Origin: Phenylobacterium sp.
GTDB lineage: Bacteria > Pseudomonadota > Alphaproteobacteria > Caulobacterales > Caulobacteraceae
Length of the DNA: 11,692 bases
Direction: 5' to 3'
Assembly: GCA_028698405.1 (NCBI GenBank)
Contig: JAQVDF010000018.1
Span: 1-11,692 of the forward strand
Part shown: in pieces, positions 1 through 6,618 of the stretch
Layout: each line of letters begins with the position of its first letter
How positions within the stretch are numbered: the stretch's first letter is position 1
The notes under the pieces: generated by a model
The model's database searches: none
Seen by the model: the letters and a program-made list of their open reading frames with translations, nothing else
What the model was told of the DNA's origin: nothing
Position numbers and translations under genes: made by a program

Positions 1-23
1 CGGACCGCGTGCTGGGCGGCAAG

Positions 24-48
24 GCCCGGGCCGCAAAGGCGGCCGGGC
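24..48 (-). terminator. Stem-loop abutting the SDR stop codon, possible weak terminator
   Basis: Bases 24-34 and 39-48 form a GC-only stem of 10 pairs (GCCCGG plus CCGC against GCGG plus CCGGGC) with one bulged G at 30 and an AAAG loop. It begins one base past the stop codon of the SDR gene. No T-tract follows on the minus strand, so it is not a classical intrinsic terminator. It may protect the 3' end of the radA-to-SDR transcript or mark where transcription ends. The first 23 bases of the window hold nothing I can name. Confidence 0.3.
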
Positions 49-795
49 TCAAGCCGAGAGGACCTGGCGGGAAGCCTTCCAGGCCCGGAACTCGACCGTC
101 TGGTGGGGCAGGCCCAGGTCGGCGTCAGCGAGCTCCACGATAAGCGGGCCGATTTCGGAAGGCTCGGGCAGTTCGGCCGGGTCCTCGCCCGGCATCGCCT
201 CGGCGCGCATCCGGGTGCGCATGGCGCCGGGGTCGAGCAGGGCGGCGCGGATCGGCGTGTTCTCCAGCTCGTCCGCCCAGGTGCGCACCAGGTTTTCCAG
301 CGCCGCCTTGGTCGCCCCGTAGGGACCCCAGAAGGCCTTGGGACGCGCCACCCGTCCGCTGGTCAGGAAGATGGCCCGCGGGCGCTTGGATTCGCGCATC
401 AGCCGCTCGACCGAGCGGATCAACCGCCAGCTCGCGGTCAGGTTCACCGCCACCACCCGGTCCCAGGTCTTGATATCCACGTGGCTGACCGGGCTGATGC
501 CGCCCAGGATGGCGGCGGCATGCACCAGGATGTCCAGCCGCCCGAACCGCTGGTGGATGGCCAGCCCCAGCTGGTCGAGCCCGTCGCCCTCGGCGATGTC
601 CATCGGGACGAGGGTGGCGCCCTGGCCGGTGCGGGCCTTGATCTCGTCGTCGAGCTCTTCCAGGCCGCCGGGCGTGCGGGCGACGGCGACGATGTGCGCC
701 CCGGCGTCGGCGAGCGCGAGCGCGGCGGCGCGGCCGATGCCGCGGCTGGCTCCGGTGACGAGGGCGATCCGGCCCTCCAGGGTCTTGTCGGTCAT
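49..795 (-). CDS. Short-chain dehydrogenase/reductase (classical SDR, YciK-like)
   Basis: This is a 248-residue NAD(P)-dependent oxidoreductase with a Rossmann fold, presumably cytoplasmic. The cofactor motif TGASRGIG is at residues 14-21. The helix-4 Asn is N118, and the catalytic Ser-Tyr-Lys set is S146, Y159 and K163 (YGATK at 159-163). The usual NNAG after beta-4 reads HAAA (92-95), a tolerated variant. R18 after the glycine-rich turn and R40 near the end of beta-2 suggest NADP(H) preference, which is inference. Length is normal for classical SDRs and the central region resembles the YciK subgroup. The substrate cannot be told. The ATG overlaps the stop of the upstream transporter gene as ATGA (792-795), so the two are probably translationally coupled. 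It is the last gene of the radA-cvpA-purF-transporter-SDR run. Confidence 0.93.
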   Translation of the reverse strand: MTDKTLEGRIALVTGASRGIGRAAALALADAGAHIVAVARTPGGLEELDDEIKARTGQGATLVPMDIAEGDGLDQLGLAIHQRFGRLDILVHAAAILGGISPVSHVDIKTWDRVVAVNLTASWRLIRSVERLMRESKRPRAIFLTSGRVARPKAFWGPYGATKAALENLVRTWADELENTPIRAALLDPGAMRTRMRAEAMPGEDPAELPEPSEIGPLIVELADADLGLPHQTVEFRAWKASRQVLSA

Positions 796-1763
796 TCGGA
801 AGGGGCTCTCTTGGCGTAGCGCTGGGCGATGGCCGCGCAGGCCATCAGCTGGAACTGGTGATAGAGCATGACGGGCAGGAGCACGAAGCCCATTGTCGCC
901 GCCGGGAACAGGGCGCCGGCCATCGGCACCCCGGCCGCGAGGCTCTTGTTGGAGCCCCCGAACACGATGGTCGCCTCATCCTCGACCGAGAAGCCGCGCA
1001 AGCGCGCCAGCCAGATGCACAGGCCGAGCGAGGCGGCCAGCAGCACGAGGCAGATGAGCGTCAGGCGCGCGAGATCGGGGATCGAGACCTGGCTCCAGAT
1101 TCCGGCCACCACTGCGCCCGAGAAGGCGTTGTAGACCACAAGCAGGATCGAGCCGCGGTCGACGAGCTGCAGCGGTTTGGCGTAGCGGCGCATGAAGCCG
1201 CCGACGAACGGATGGACCAGCTGTCCGGCTACGAACGGGGCCAGCAGTTGCCAGAGGATCGCCTCCACCGAGGAGAAAGAGATCCCGCCCTCGGCGCTGA
1301 GCAGGGTCCCGACCAGCAGAGGGGTGATCACGATCCCCAGGAGGTTGGATGCCGAGGCGCCGCAGACCGCGGCCGCGACATTGCCGCGGGCGATGGCCGT
1401 GAAGCCGATCGCCGACTGGATCGTGGAGGGCAGGCAGGCGAGGTAGACGAGACCGGCCGCCAGCGCCGGCGGAGTGATCCAGGCGGGCAGGGCGGCGAGG
1501 CCAATGCCGGCCAGCGGGAAGACCACGAAGGTGACGCCCAGCACCAGGACGTGCAGACGCCAGTGGATCATGCCCGCGACGACGGCCTCGCGCGACAGCT
1601 TCTCCCCGTGCAGGAAGAAGACCAGGGCGATCCCGACCTTGGTGGCCAGCGCCGTCCACTCGGCCGTCTCGCCGCGCGCCGGCAGGATGGAGGCGAGCGC
1701 CACCATCCCGACGATGGCCAGGAGGTACCAGTCGATCGACAGGCGAGCGAGTAGCGATTTCAC
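792..1763 (-). CDS. SBF-like bile acid:sodium symporter family transporter (YfeH type)
   Basis: This is a 323-residue inner-membrane protein with about ten hydrophobic helices, of the sodium/bile acid cotransporter-like family (SBF_like, YfeH type). The diagnostic conserved block is at residues 111-152, with LPSTIQSAIGFT and SASNLLG. A second block, FGGSNKSLAAGVPMA, is at 268-282; these match the two crossover regions of the fold. Family members are secondary carriers of organic anions or solutes; the substrate here is unknown. The start is a GTG at 1761-1763, the only ATG, GTG or TTG between the purF stop and the first helix (about residues 10-28). No strong Shine-Dalgarno precedes it, and a 7-bp inverted repeat overlaps the GTG, so expression may depend on coupling to purF. 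The gene lies 48 bases after purF and overlaps the SDR gene by four bases. Confidence 0.92.
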   Translation of the reverse strand: MKSLLARLSIDWYLLAIVGMVALASILPARGETAEWTALATKVGIALVFFLHGEKLSREAVVAGMIHWRLHVLVLGVTFVVFPLAGIGLAALPAWITPPALAAGLVYLACLPSTIQSAIGFTAIARGNVAAAVCGASASNLLGIVITPLLVGTLLSAEGGISFSSVEAILWQLLAPFVAGQLVHPFVGGFMRRYAKPLQLVDRGSILLVVYNAFSGAVVAGIWSQVSIPDLARLTLICLVLLAASLGLCIWLARLRGFSVEDEATIVFGGSNKSLAAGVPMAGALFPAATMGFVLLPVMLYHQFQLMACAAIAQRYAKRAPSE

Positions 1764-1800
1764 GGCGTCGTTCGAGCTCTCACGCCTCGGAAGGACGCCG
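1763..1800 (-). promoter_or_regulatory. Inverted repeat in the purF-transporter gap covering the GTG start
   Basis: CGGCGTC at 1763-1769 is repeated in inverted orientation as GACGCCG at 1794-1800, with 24 bases between. In the mRNA the proximal arm ends on the first base of the transporter's GTG start, and a short inner stem (CGAG/CTCG) can form in the loop. Folding would partly hide the start region and could tune expression relative to purF. With only seven pairs and a long loop, this could be chance in GC-rich DNA. Confidence 0.2.
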
Positions 1801-1811
1801 CGCTGGAGGGC

Positions 1812-3302
1812 TCACGCGCCGACCAGGAAGGACAGCTGGCGCTCGGCCTGCTCGTTGCGGCCCAGGGCGATCTCGCGGTCGAGCAGCCGGGTGGGATAGT
1901 CGCCGGTGAAGTAGTGGTCGGTGAACTGCGGGTTCACCGGGTCGCGCGGGTCGCTGTTCATCGCCCAGTACAGCCCCTCGACCGACAGGAAGCCCATGGT
2001 CTCGACGCCGATGAACTCGCGGATCTCGTCGAGCGTCTTGTTGGCCGCCAGCAGCTTGTCGCGGTCCGGCATGTCGATGCCGTAGAAGTCCGGATACTTC
2101 AGCGGCGGCGAGGCCGAGCGCAGGTGGACCTCCTTGGCGCCCGCTTCGCGCACCATCCGCACCACGCGCACCGAGTTGGTGCCGCGCACGATGGAGTCGT
2201 CGATCAGCATCACCCGCTTGCCGGCCAGCACCGAGCGGTTGGGAGAAAGCTTCATGCGCACGCCGAGTTCGCGCAGGCCCTGGGTCGGCTCGATGAAGGT
2301 GCGGCCGACGTAGTGGTTGCGGATGATCCCCAGCTCGTAGGGCAGGCCCGCCTCCTGGGCGTAGCCGAGGGCGGCTGGGACGCCGGAGTCCGGCACCGGC
2401 ACCACCACGTCGACGTCGGCGGGGGTCTCGTGGGCCAGCCGTTGGCCCATCCGCTTGCGCACCTCGTAGACCGAGCGGCCGTTCACCACCGAGTCCGGGC
2501 GGGCGAAGTAGACGTATTCGAAGATGCAGGGACGGGCGCGGGCGGCCGGGAACGGCCGCAGGCTCTTCAGCCCGTCTTTGTCGATCACCACCATCTCGCC
2601 GTGCTCGATGTCGCGCACGAAGCGGGCGCCGATGATGTCGAGCGCGCAGGTCTCCGAGGCCAGCACGTAGCGGCCCTGGAACTCGCCCAGCACCAGCGGG
2701 CGGATGCCGAGCGGGTCGCGGACGCCGATCAGCTTCTTGTTGGTCAGCGCCACCAGGGCGTAGCCGCCCTCGATGCGCGACATGGCGTCGATGAAGCGGT
2801 CGACGATCTTGCGCTTACGCGAACGGGCGATGAGGTGGAGGATGACCTCGCTGTCCGAGGTCGACTGGAAGATCGCCCCTTCCTCGACCAGCTGCTCGCG
2901 CAGGGTCAGGGCGTTGGTCAGGTTGCCGTTGTGGGCGATGGCCACGCCGCCGGCCGCGAGGTCCGCGAACATCGGCTGGACGTTGCGGATGATGCTGCCG
3001 CCGGAGGTGGAGTAGCGGGTGTGGCCGATGGCGGCCATGCCGGGCAGGCGCTGGACCAGGTCCGCGCCGGTGAACGCGTCGCCCACATGGCCCATGTGCC
3101 GTTCGGTGTGGAAGCGCTGTCCGTCGAAGGTGGCGATGCCGCACGCCTCCTGGCCACGGTGCTGCAGCGCGTGCAGTCCCAGGGCGGTGATGGTCGCCGC
3201 CTCGGAGACGTCGAAGACTCCGTAGACGCCGCACTCGAGCCGCAGCGTGTCGTCCAACGGGTCGCGCGGCGCCGGGGACCAGCGGTCGCTAACCGAATTC
3301 AT
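1812..3302 (-). CDS. purF: Amidophosphoribosyltransferase (glutamine PRPP amidotransferase)
   Basis: This 496-residue cytoplasmic enzyme catalyses the first committed step of purine synthesis, making 5-phosphoribosylamine from PRPP and glutamine. The N-terminal nucleophile glutaminase domain starts at C24, after a 23-residue propeptide (LECGVYGVF at 22-30) that is expected to be removed. Glutaminase motifs follow: GHTRYST at 93-99, HNGN at 124-127 and TSDSE at 148-152. The phosphoribosyltransferase domain carries the PRPP loop VMLIDDSIVRGTN at 364-376. The Cys ligands of the 4Fe-4S cluster in Bacillus-type PurF are missing in the C-terminal part (YPDFYGID at 403-410, and no CxxC after 430), as in other alphaproteobacterial enzymes, so a cluster is unlikely. 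The ATG overlaps the cvpA stop as ATGA (3299-3302). The order cvpA-purF is widely conserved. Confidence 0.98.
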   Translation of the reverse strand: MNSVSDRWSPAPRDPLDDTLRLECGVYGVFDVSEAATITALGLHALQHRGQEACGIATFDGQRFHTERHMGHVGDAFTGADLVQRLPGMAAIGHTRYSTSGGSIIRNVQPMFADLAAGGVAIAHNGNLTNALTLREQLVEEGAIFQSTSDSEVILHLIARSRKRKIVDRFIDAMSRIEGGYALVALTNKKLIGVRDPLGIRPLVLGEFQGRYVLASETCALDIIGARFVRDIEHGEMVVIDKDGLKSLRPFPAARARPCIFEYVYFARPDSVVNGRSVYEVRKRMGQRLAHETPADVDVVVPVPDSGVPAALGYAQEAGLPYELGIIRNHYVGRTFIEPTQGLRELGVRMKLSPNRSVLAGKRVMLIDDSIVRGTNSVRVVRMVREAGAKEVHLRSASPPLKYPDFYGIDMPDRDKLLAANKTLDEIREFIGVETMGFLSVEGLYWAMNSDPRDPVNPQFTDHYFTGDYPTRLLDREIALGRNEQAERQLSFLVGA

Positions 3303-3904
3303 CGGGTCTTCTCCACCACATCGCCGGGCCGAGCCTGCGGCCGGGCGTCAACTGCGCTGTCCGCAGGGTCGCGCGCGCCGTCACGGACGGCGTCCTCGAT
3401 GGCCGGCTTCAGCTGACCTGCCATGTCCAAACCCTTGGGTGCGAAGGCTTTCAGCACCTCTCCGGCCGCCGAGGTCAAGGGGTAAAGCGCCGCACCGCTG
3501 ATCCAGGGGGGCACTCTTTCGGGCGGTGTGGCCGCATTGAACACCAGGGCGAAGGCTCCGAGGACGGCCAGCGCGCGAAGCAGGCCGAATCCGACGCCGA
3601 CCGCACGATCCAGGGCCCCGAGCGCCTGAGTGGCGTGGAGTCTCCGGGCCAGGAACGCGCCGCCGACACGCAGCGCGATATAGGTGGCCACGAACACGAT
3701 CACCACGGCTGCTACATTTCCTGTCCAGTCCGGATCCATCACGTCGCGCATCACGGGGCCGGAAAAGCGCAGCCCGAACACCGCCACGAGCGCCGCGACG
3801 ATCAGCGAGGCGACGTTGAACATCTCGCGCACGCCGCCGCGCACGAACCCGACGATGGCCGAGACCGCCAGCACGGCCAGGGCGATGACGTCGAAGAGGG
3901 TCAT
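3299..3904 (-). CDS. cvpA: CvpA family membrane protein
   Basis: This is a 201-residue inner-membrane protein of the CvpA family, named for colicin V production and commonly found next to purF. Its biochemical role is not settled. Four hydrophobic segments are visible at about residues 5-21, 29-45, 64-82 and 101-122. Family hallmarks include GFVRGG near residue 19 and LDRAVGVGFGLLRA near 97-110. The last 40 residues are polar and rich in Asp, Ala and Arg. I chose ATG at 3902-3904 over the adjacent upstream GTG at 3905-3907, because AGGA then sits six bases before the ATG but only three before the GTG. The gap to the radA stop is eight bases and the Shine-Dalgarno overlaps that stop, so translation is probably coupled. 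The stop overlaps the purF start. Confidence 0.95.
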   Translation of the reverse strand: MTLFDVIALAVLAVSAIVGFVRGGVREMFNVASLIVAALVAVFGLRFSGPVMRDVMDPDWTGNVAAVVIVFVATYIALRVGGAFLARRLHATQALGALDRAVGVGFGLLRALAVLGAFALVFNAATPPERVPPWISGAALYPLTSAAGEVLKAFAPKGLDMAGQLKPAIEDAVRDGARDPADSAVDARPQARPGDVVEKTR

Positions 3905-3912
3905 CACGCGTC

Positions 3913-5283
3913 CTATCCCCAGTCGCCGTCGCCGATCCGCTGGATGGCGTCGGCCAGCCTGGCTACGCCGGTCACCGCCAGCCCTCCGCCGCCCTCGGCG
4001 TCCTTCGGCGCGAGCGCGCGCCGGAAACCCAGCTTGGCGGCTTCCTTGAGCCGGCTCTCCATCCGGCTGACCGGGCGCACGTCGCCCGAAAGGCTGACCT
4101 CTCCGAACACCACGCAGTCCTGGGGCAGGGCCTGATCGACAGCGGAGGACGCCAGCGCCGCAGCCGCGGCGAGATCCGCCGCAGGTTCCGAAATGCGCAG
4201 GCCGCCGGCGACGTTCAGATAGACGTCACGGTCCCCGAAGCCGAGGCCGCAACGGGCCTCCAGCACCGCCAGCACCATGGCCAGCCGGCCGGAATCCCAG
4301 CCGACGACCGCCCGGCGGGGCGTGCCGTAGGCCGACGGCGCGACCAGCGCCTGCACCTCCACCAGCACCGGCCGGGAGCCCTCGATGCCTGCGAACACCG
4401 CGGCTCCCGCGGCGCGCTCGCCGGCGGTGTTGAGAAACAGCGCCGAGGGATTGCGGACCTCGGAAAGGCCCGCATCGCCCATCTCGAACACCCCGATCTC
4501 GTCTGTGGCGCCGAAGCGGTTCTTGGCCCCGCGCAGAATGCGGAAGGGATAGCCGCGCTCGCCCTCGAAGGAGAGCACCGCGTCGACCATGTGCTCGACC
4601 ACCCGGGGACCGGCGATGGCGCCGTCCTTGGTCACGTGGCCGACCAGGATCACCGCGACGCCACGCTTCTTGGCCAGCCGCACCAGTTCGCCGGCCGCGG
4701 CGCGCACCTGGGTCACCGAGCCGGGACCGGCCTCGTGCGCGTCGCTCCACATCGTCTGGATGGAGTCGATGATCACGAGGTCGAAGCGCTCCTTCTTCAG
4801 GCCCTCCAGGATCTCTCGCAGGGCGGTCTCGGCGGCCAGCTTCACCGGCGCCGCGGCGAGCCCCATCCGCTGGGCCCGCGAGCGGACCTGCTCGATCGCC
4901 TCCTCGCCGGAGATGAAGGCGCAGGCCGCCCCGCGCATGGCCGCGGAGGCGGCGACCTGCAGCAACAGGGTGGACTTGCCGACGCCGGGGTCGCCGCCCA
5001 GCAGGATGGCCGAGCCCGGCACCACGCCGCCGCCGCAGACCCGGTCGAACTCCTCGACGCCGGTTGTGATGCGGGGCGGGGCAGGGGTGTGTTGTTCGAG
5101 GCCCTCGAAGGCCAGGCCACGACCGCGCGCCGATCCGCGGCTGGGCGCCAGGGCGCCCGGTGGGCGGCTCTGCAGTTCCTCGACCAGGGTGTTCCAGGCG
5201 CCGCAGGCCGCGCACTGGCCGGCCCACTTCGTCTGTACGGCCCCGCAGGACTGGCAGGCATAGACGGCGCCGTCGCGGGCCAT
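3913..5283 (-). CDS. radA: DNA repair protein RadA (Sms)
   Basis: This is a 456-residue RecA-like ATPase that helps process recombination intermediates by driving branch migration and DNA unwinding during repair. Domains in order: an N-terminal zinc finger with C10, C13, C24 and C27; a RecA-type ATPase core with Walker A GGDPGVGKST at 96-105 (K103) and Walker B LVIIDS at 169-174 (D173); the RadA signature KNRFG at 254-258; and a Lon-protease-like C-terminal domain from about 300, where no intact Ser-Lys dyad is expected. Length matches the E. coli protein. The start at 5281-5283 is fixed by the zinc finger and by CAGGAG five bases upstream. The frame stays open far upstream, but that part is antisense to the Yip1 gene. 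First gene of the purF operon, divergent from the Yip1 gene; a promoter candidate lies at 5310-5338. Confidence 0.98.
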   Translation of the reverse strand: MARDGAVYACQSCGAVQTKWAGQCAACGAWNTLVEELQSRPPGALAPSRGSARGRGLAFEGLEQHTPAPPRITTGVEEFDRVCGGGVVPGSAILLGGDPGVGKSTLLLQVAASAAMRGAACAFISGEEAIEQVRSRAQRMGLAAAPVKLAAETALREILEGLKKERFDLVIIDSIQTMWSDAHEAGPGSVTQVRAAAGELVRLAKKRGVAVILVGHVTKDGAIAGPRVVEHMVDAVLSFEGERGYPFRILRGAKNRFGATDEIGVFEMGDAGLSEVRNPSALFLNTAGERAAGAAVFAGIEGSRPVLVEVQALVAPSAYGTPRRAVVGWDSGRLAMVLAVLEARCGLGFGDRDVYLNVAGGLRISEPAADLAAAAALASSAVDQALPQDCVVFGEVSLSGDVRPVSRMESRLKEAAKLGFRRALAPKDAEGGGGLAVTGVARLADAIQRIGDGDWG

Positions 5284-5309
5284 GAACGCTCCTGATTCGC
5301 CTCCCCGAA

Positions 5310-5338
5310 AGTGTAGCCGCGCGGGTCGTTCCCGTCTG
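5310..5338 (-). promoter_or_regulatory. Candidate radA operon promoter
   Basis: On the minus strand CAGACG (5333-5338) is followed after 17 bases by TACACT (5310-5315). The -35 keeps GACG of the Caulobacter TTGACG consensus. The -10 sits in GCTACACT, close to the Caulobacter GCTANAWC box. A start about seven bases on would give a leader of about 20 nt. The first arm of the 10-bp inverted repeat lies at this point, so a bound protein could block initiation. Confidence 0.35.
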
Positions 5339-5366
5339 TGCGGGCGGCCGTTTGCCACGCCCGCGC
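5338..5366. repeat. GC-rich hairpin in the radA / Yip1 divergent region
   Basis: GCGGGCG (5340-5346) pairs with CGCCCGC (5358-5364) across an 11-base spacer, and an outer G-U and G-C pair extends the stem to nine pairs in RNA (5338-5366). It overlaps the -35 elements of both candidate divergent promoters. No T-tract follows in either direction, so it is not a terminator. It may be a binding site or only a consequence of GC content. Confidence 0.25.
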
Positions 5367-5379
5367 CATGGGATACCTT
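5352..5379 (+). promoter_or_regulatory. Candidate promoter of the Yip1-domain gene
   Basis: TTGCCA (5352-5357), one mismatch from TTGACA, precedes TACCTT (5374-5379) with a 16-base spacer. The -10 is poor (three of six). Transcription from about 5386 would place the second arm of the 10-bp inverted repeat (5391-5400) just inside the leader, mirroring the radA side. Confidence 0.25.
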
Positions 5380-5412
5380 CGGCTGCAACGTTTCGGGGAG
5401 TTGGGAGGCGTC

Positions 5413-6603
5413 ATGAGCGTAGTCGAGCCGGGTTCGTCGCATTCGAACCTGATCCAGCGGGTGAAGGACATCCTGCTGCGTCCTGGGGATACGTGGCGGG
5501 TGATCGACACCGAGCCGGCCAGCGTAGGCTCCCTCTACAAGAGCTACATCATCCCGCTGGCGGCGATCCCCGCGGTCGCCTCCTTCATCGGCATGATGGT
5601 GTTCGGGCTCGGGATCCCGGGCATCGCGGTGTTCAAGCCGGGGATCGGCTTCGCCCTCGGCAATGCGGTCGTGTCCTACCTGCTGTCGCTGGCCTCGGTG
5701 TACATCCTGGCGCTGATCATCGACGCGCTGGCGCCGACTTTCGGCGGCCAGAAGAACTCGATCCAGGCGCTGAAGGTCGCCACCTACTCCTACACGGCGG
5801 CCTGGGTCGCCGGGATTTTCAGCCTCTTCCCGCCGCTGAGCGTGCTGGGCCTGCTCGGGCTCTACAGCTTCTTCCTGCTCTACAAGGGTCTGCCGGTGCT
5901 GATGAAGACGCCGGAAGAGAAGGCGATCCCCTATGTGGCGGTCAGCATCATCGCCGCGATCGTCGTCACCATGATCATATACTTCGTCGTGGGCCAGATG
6001 ACCCGGTTCGCCGCGCCCAGCCCGTTCGCGGCCCGTCCGGCCGGTGAGGTGCAGATCGGCGGCAAGAGCGTCGACCTCGGCGAGCTCGAGGCGGCGGCCA
6101 AGAAGATGGAGAGGGCGGCGGCCCAGATGGAGGCCGCGGCGGCCGGCAAGGCCGACGGCGGCGGCACGGTCGATCCGGCGACCTTCAAAGGCTACCTGCC
6201 GGACTCGGTCGCCGGCTTCGCCCGCACGGGGCTGTCGACCGAGAGCGCCGGCGTGGGCGGCCTGCAGGGCTCGACCGCCAAGGCCACCTATTCCAAGGGC
6301 GACGCCAGCCTGACCCTCACGGTCACCGATCTCGGCGCCATGGGCGCCCTGGCCGCGCTCGGCAGCGCCTTCAACGTGGAGTCCTCGTCCGAGGAGAACG
6401 GTCGCTACGAGCGGGTCGGCAAGGTGGACGGCCGGATGACCATGGAAGAGTACGACAGCAGCAGCCGCCACGGCTCCTACGGCGTCATGGTGGGCGAGCG
6501 GTTCATGGTCCAGGCCGAAGGCGACGGGGTGAGCATGGACGAGCTGAAGCGCGCGGTCGCCGCTGTCGATCCCGGCCGCCTGGAGAAGCTGGCGGCGCAG
6601 TAG
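5413..6603 (+). CDS. Yip1-domain membrane protein with coiled coil and C-terminal domain of unknown function
   Basis: This is a 396-residue protein. Residues 1-40 are soluble and amphipathic (VKDILLRPGDTW at 17-28 is typical of bacterial Yip1 proteins). Five hydrophobic segments follow at about 45-66, 76-105, 121-140, 142-163 and 173-196, the Yip1 domain. Residues 218-246 are an Ala/Glu/Lys/Met-rich coiled coil, then a Gly-rich linker. Residues 254-396 form a globular part opening KGYLPDSVAGFART (259-272), with strand-like stretches and DELKRAV near 376-382. No catalytic residues are evident. With an odd number of helices the two termini face opposite sides, so the tail could be periplasmic (inference). 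The start at 5413 is supported by GGGAGG four bases upstream. An earlier in-frame ATG at 5338 would add 25 non-conserved residues. Only plus-strand gene; function unknown. Confidence 0.85.
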   Translation: MSVVEPGSSHSNLIQRVKDILLRPGDTWRVIDTEPASVGSLYKSYIIPLAAIPAVASFIGMMVFGLGIPGIAVFKPGIGFALGNAVVSYLLSLASVYILALIIDALAPTFGGQKNSIQALKVATYSYTAAWVAGIFSLFPPLSVLGLLGLYSFFLLYKGLPVLMKTPEEKAIPYVAVSIIAAIVVTMIIYFVVGQMTRFAAPSPFAARPAGEVQIGGKSVDLGELEAAAKKMERAAAQMEAAAAGKADGGGTVDPATFKGYLPDSVAGFARTGLSTESAGVGGLQGSTAKATYSKGDASLTLTVTDLGAMGALAALGSAFNVESSSEENGRYERVGKVDGRMTMEEYDSSSRHGSYGVMVGERFMVQAEGDGVSMDELKRAVAAVDPGRLEKLAAQ

Positions 6604-6618
6604 CCGTCAGCCGCCCAG
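6589..6618. terminator. Hairpin spanning both stop codons of the convergent Yip1 and alr genes
   Basis: CTGGCGGC (6589-6596) pairs with GCCGCCCAG (6610-6618) with one bulged C, leaving a 13-base loop that contains both stop codons (TAG at 6601-6603 and TGA read from 6609-6607). The gap between the two genes is only three bases, so any terminator has to overlap coding sequence. No T-tract follows on either strand, so termination here is a guess. Confidence 0.25.

Larger units (their letters stand above)
5301..5400. repeat. Perfect 10-bp inverted repeat in the radA / Yip1 divergent region
   Basis: CTCCCCGAAA at 5301-5310 recurs as TTTCGGGGAG at 5391-5400, an exact inverted match with 80 bases between. 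One arm lies 17 bases before the radA start and the other 12 bases before the Yip1 gene start, so each gene carries the same TTTCGGGGAG in its 5' leader. It could be a shared operator for a dimeric regulator. It could also reflect purine-rich leader sequence, though neither arm is the actual Shine-Dalgarno: both genes have a separate one closer to the ATG. Confidence 0.55.

Noticed and set aside
3..143. A plus-strand frame open from the window edge to TAA at 141-143, rich in Gly, Arg, Lys and Ala
   Set aside because: The first 18 or so codons look coding-like, but the rest overlaps the SDR gene and loses codon bias. With no motif and no visible start I cannot support a gene.
1764..1814. Readthrough of the purF stop into the transporter, which is in the same frame with 16 open codons between
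   Set aside because: Open frames are common in GC-rich DNA, one in three neighbours share a frame by chance, and a fusion of a cytoplasmic enzyme to this carrier has no precedent that I know of.
1914..3416. A 500-codon open frame on the plus strand opposite purF
   Set aside because: It is antisense to a complete purF, has a composition dominated by His, Val, Asp, Arg and Gly with no recognisable motif, and is expected from high third-position GC in the real gene.
5284..6471. A possible 396-residue N-terminal extension of RadA
   Set aside because: It is antisense to the Yip1-domain gene and His/Arg/Asp-rich. The RadA zinc finger and a Shine-Dalgarno place the start at 5283.
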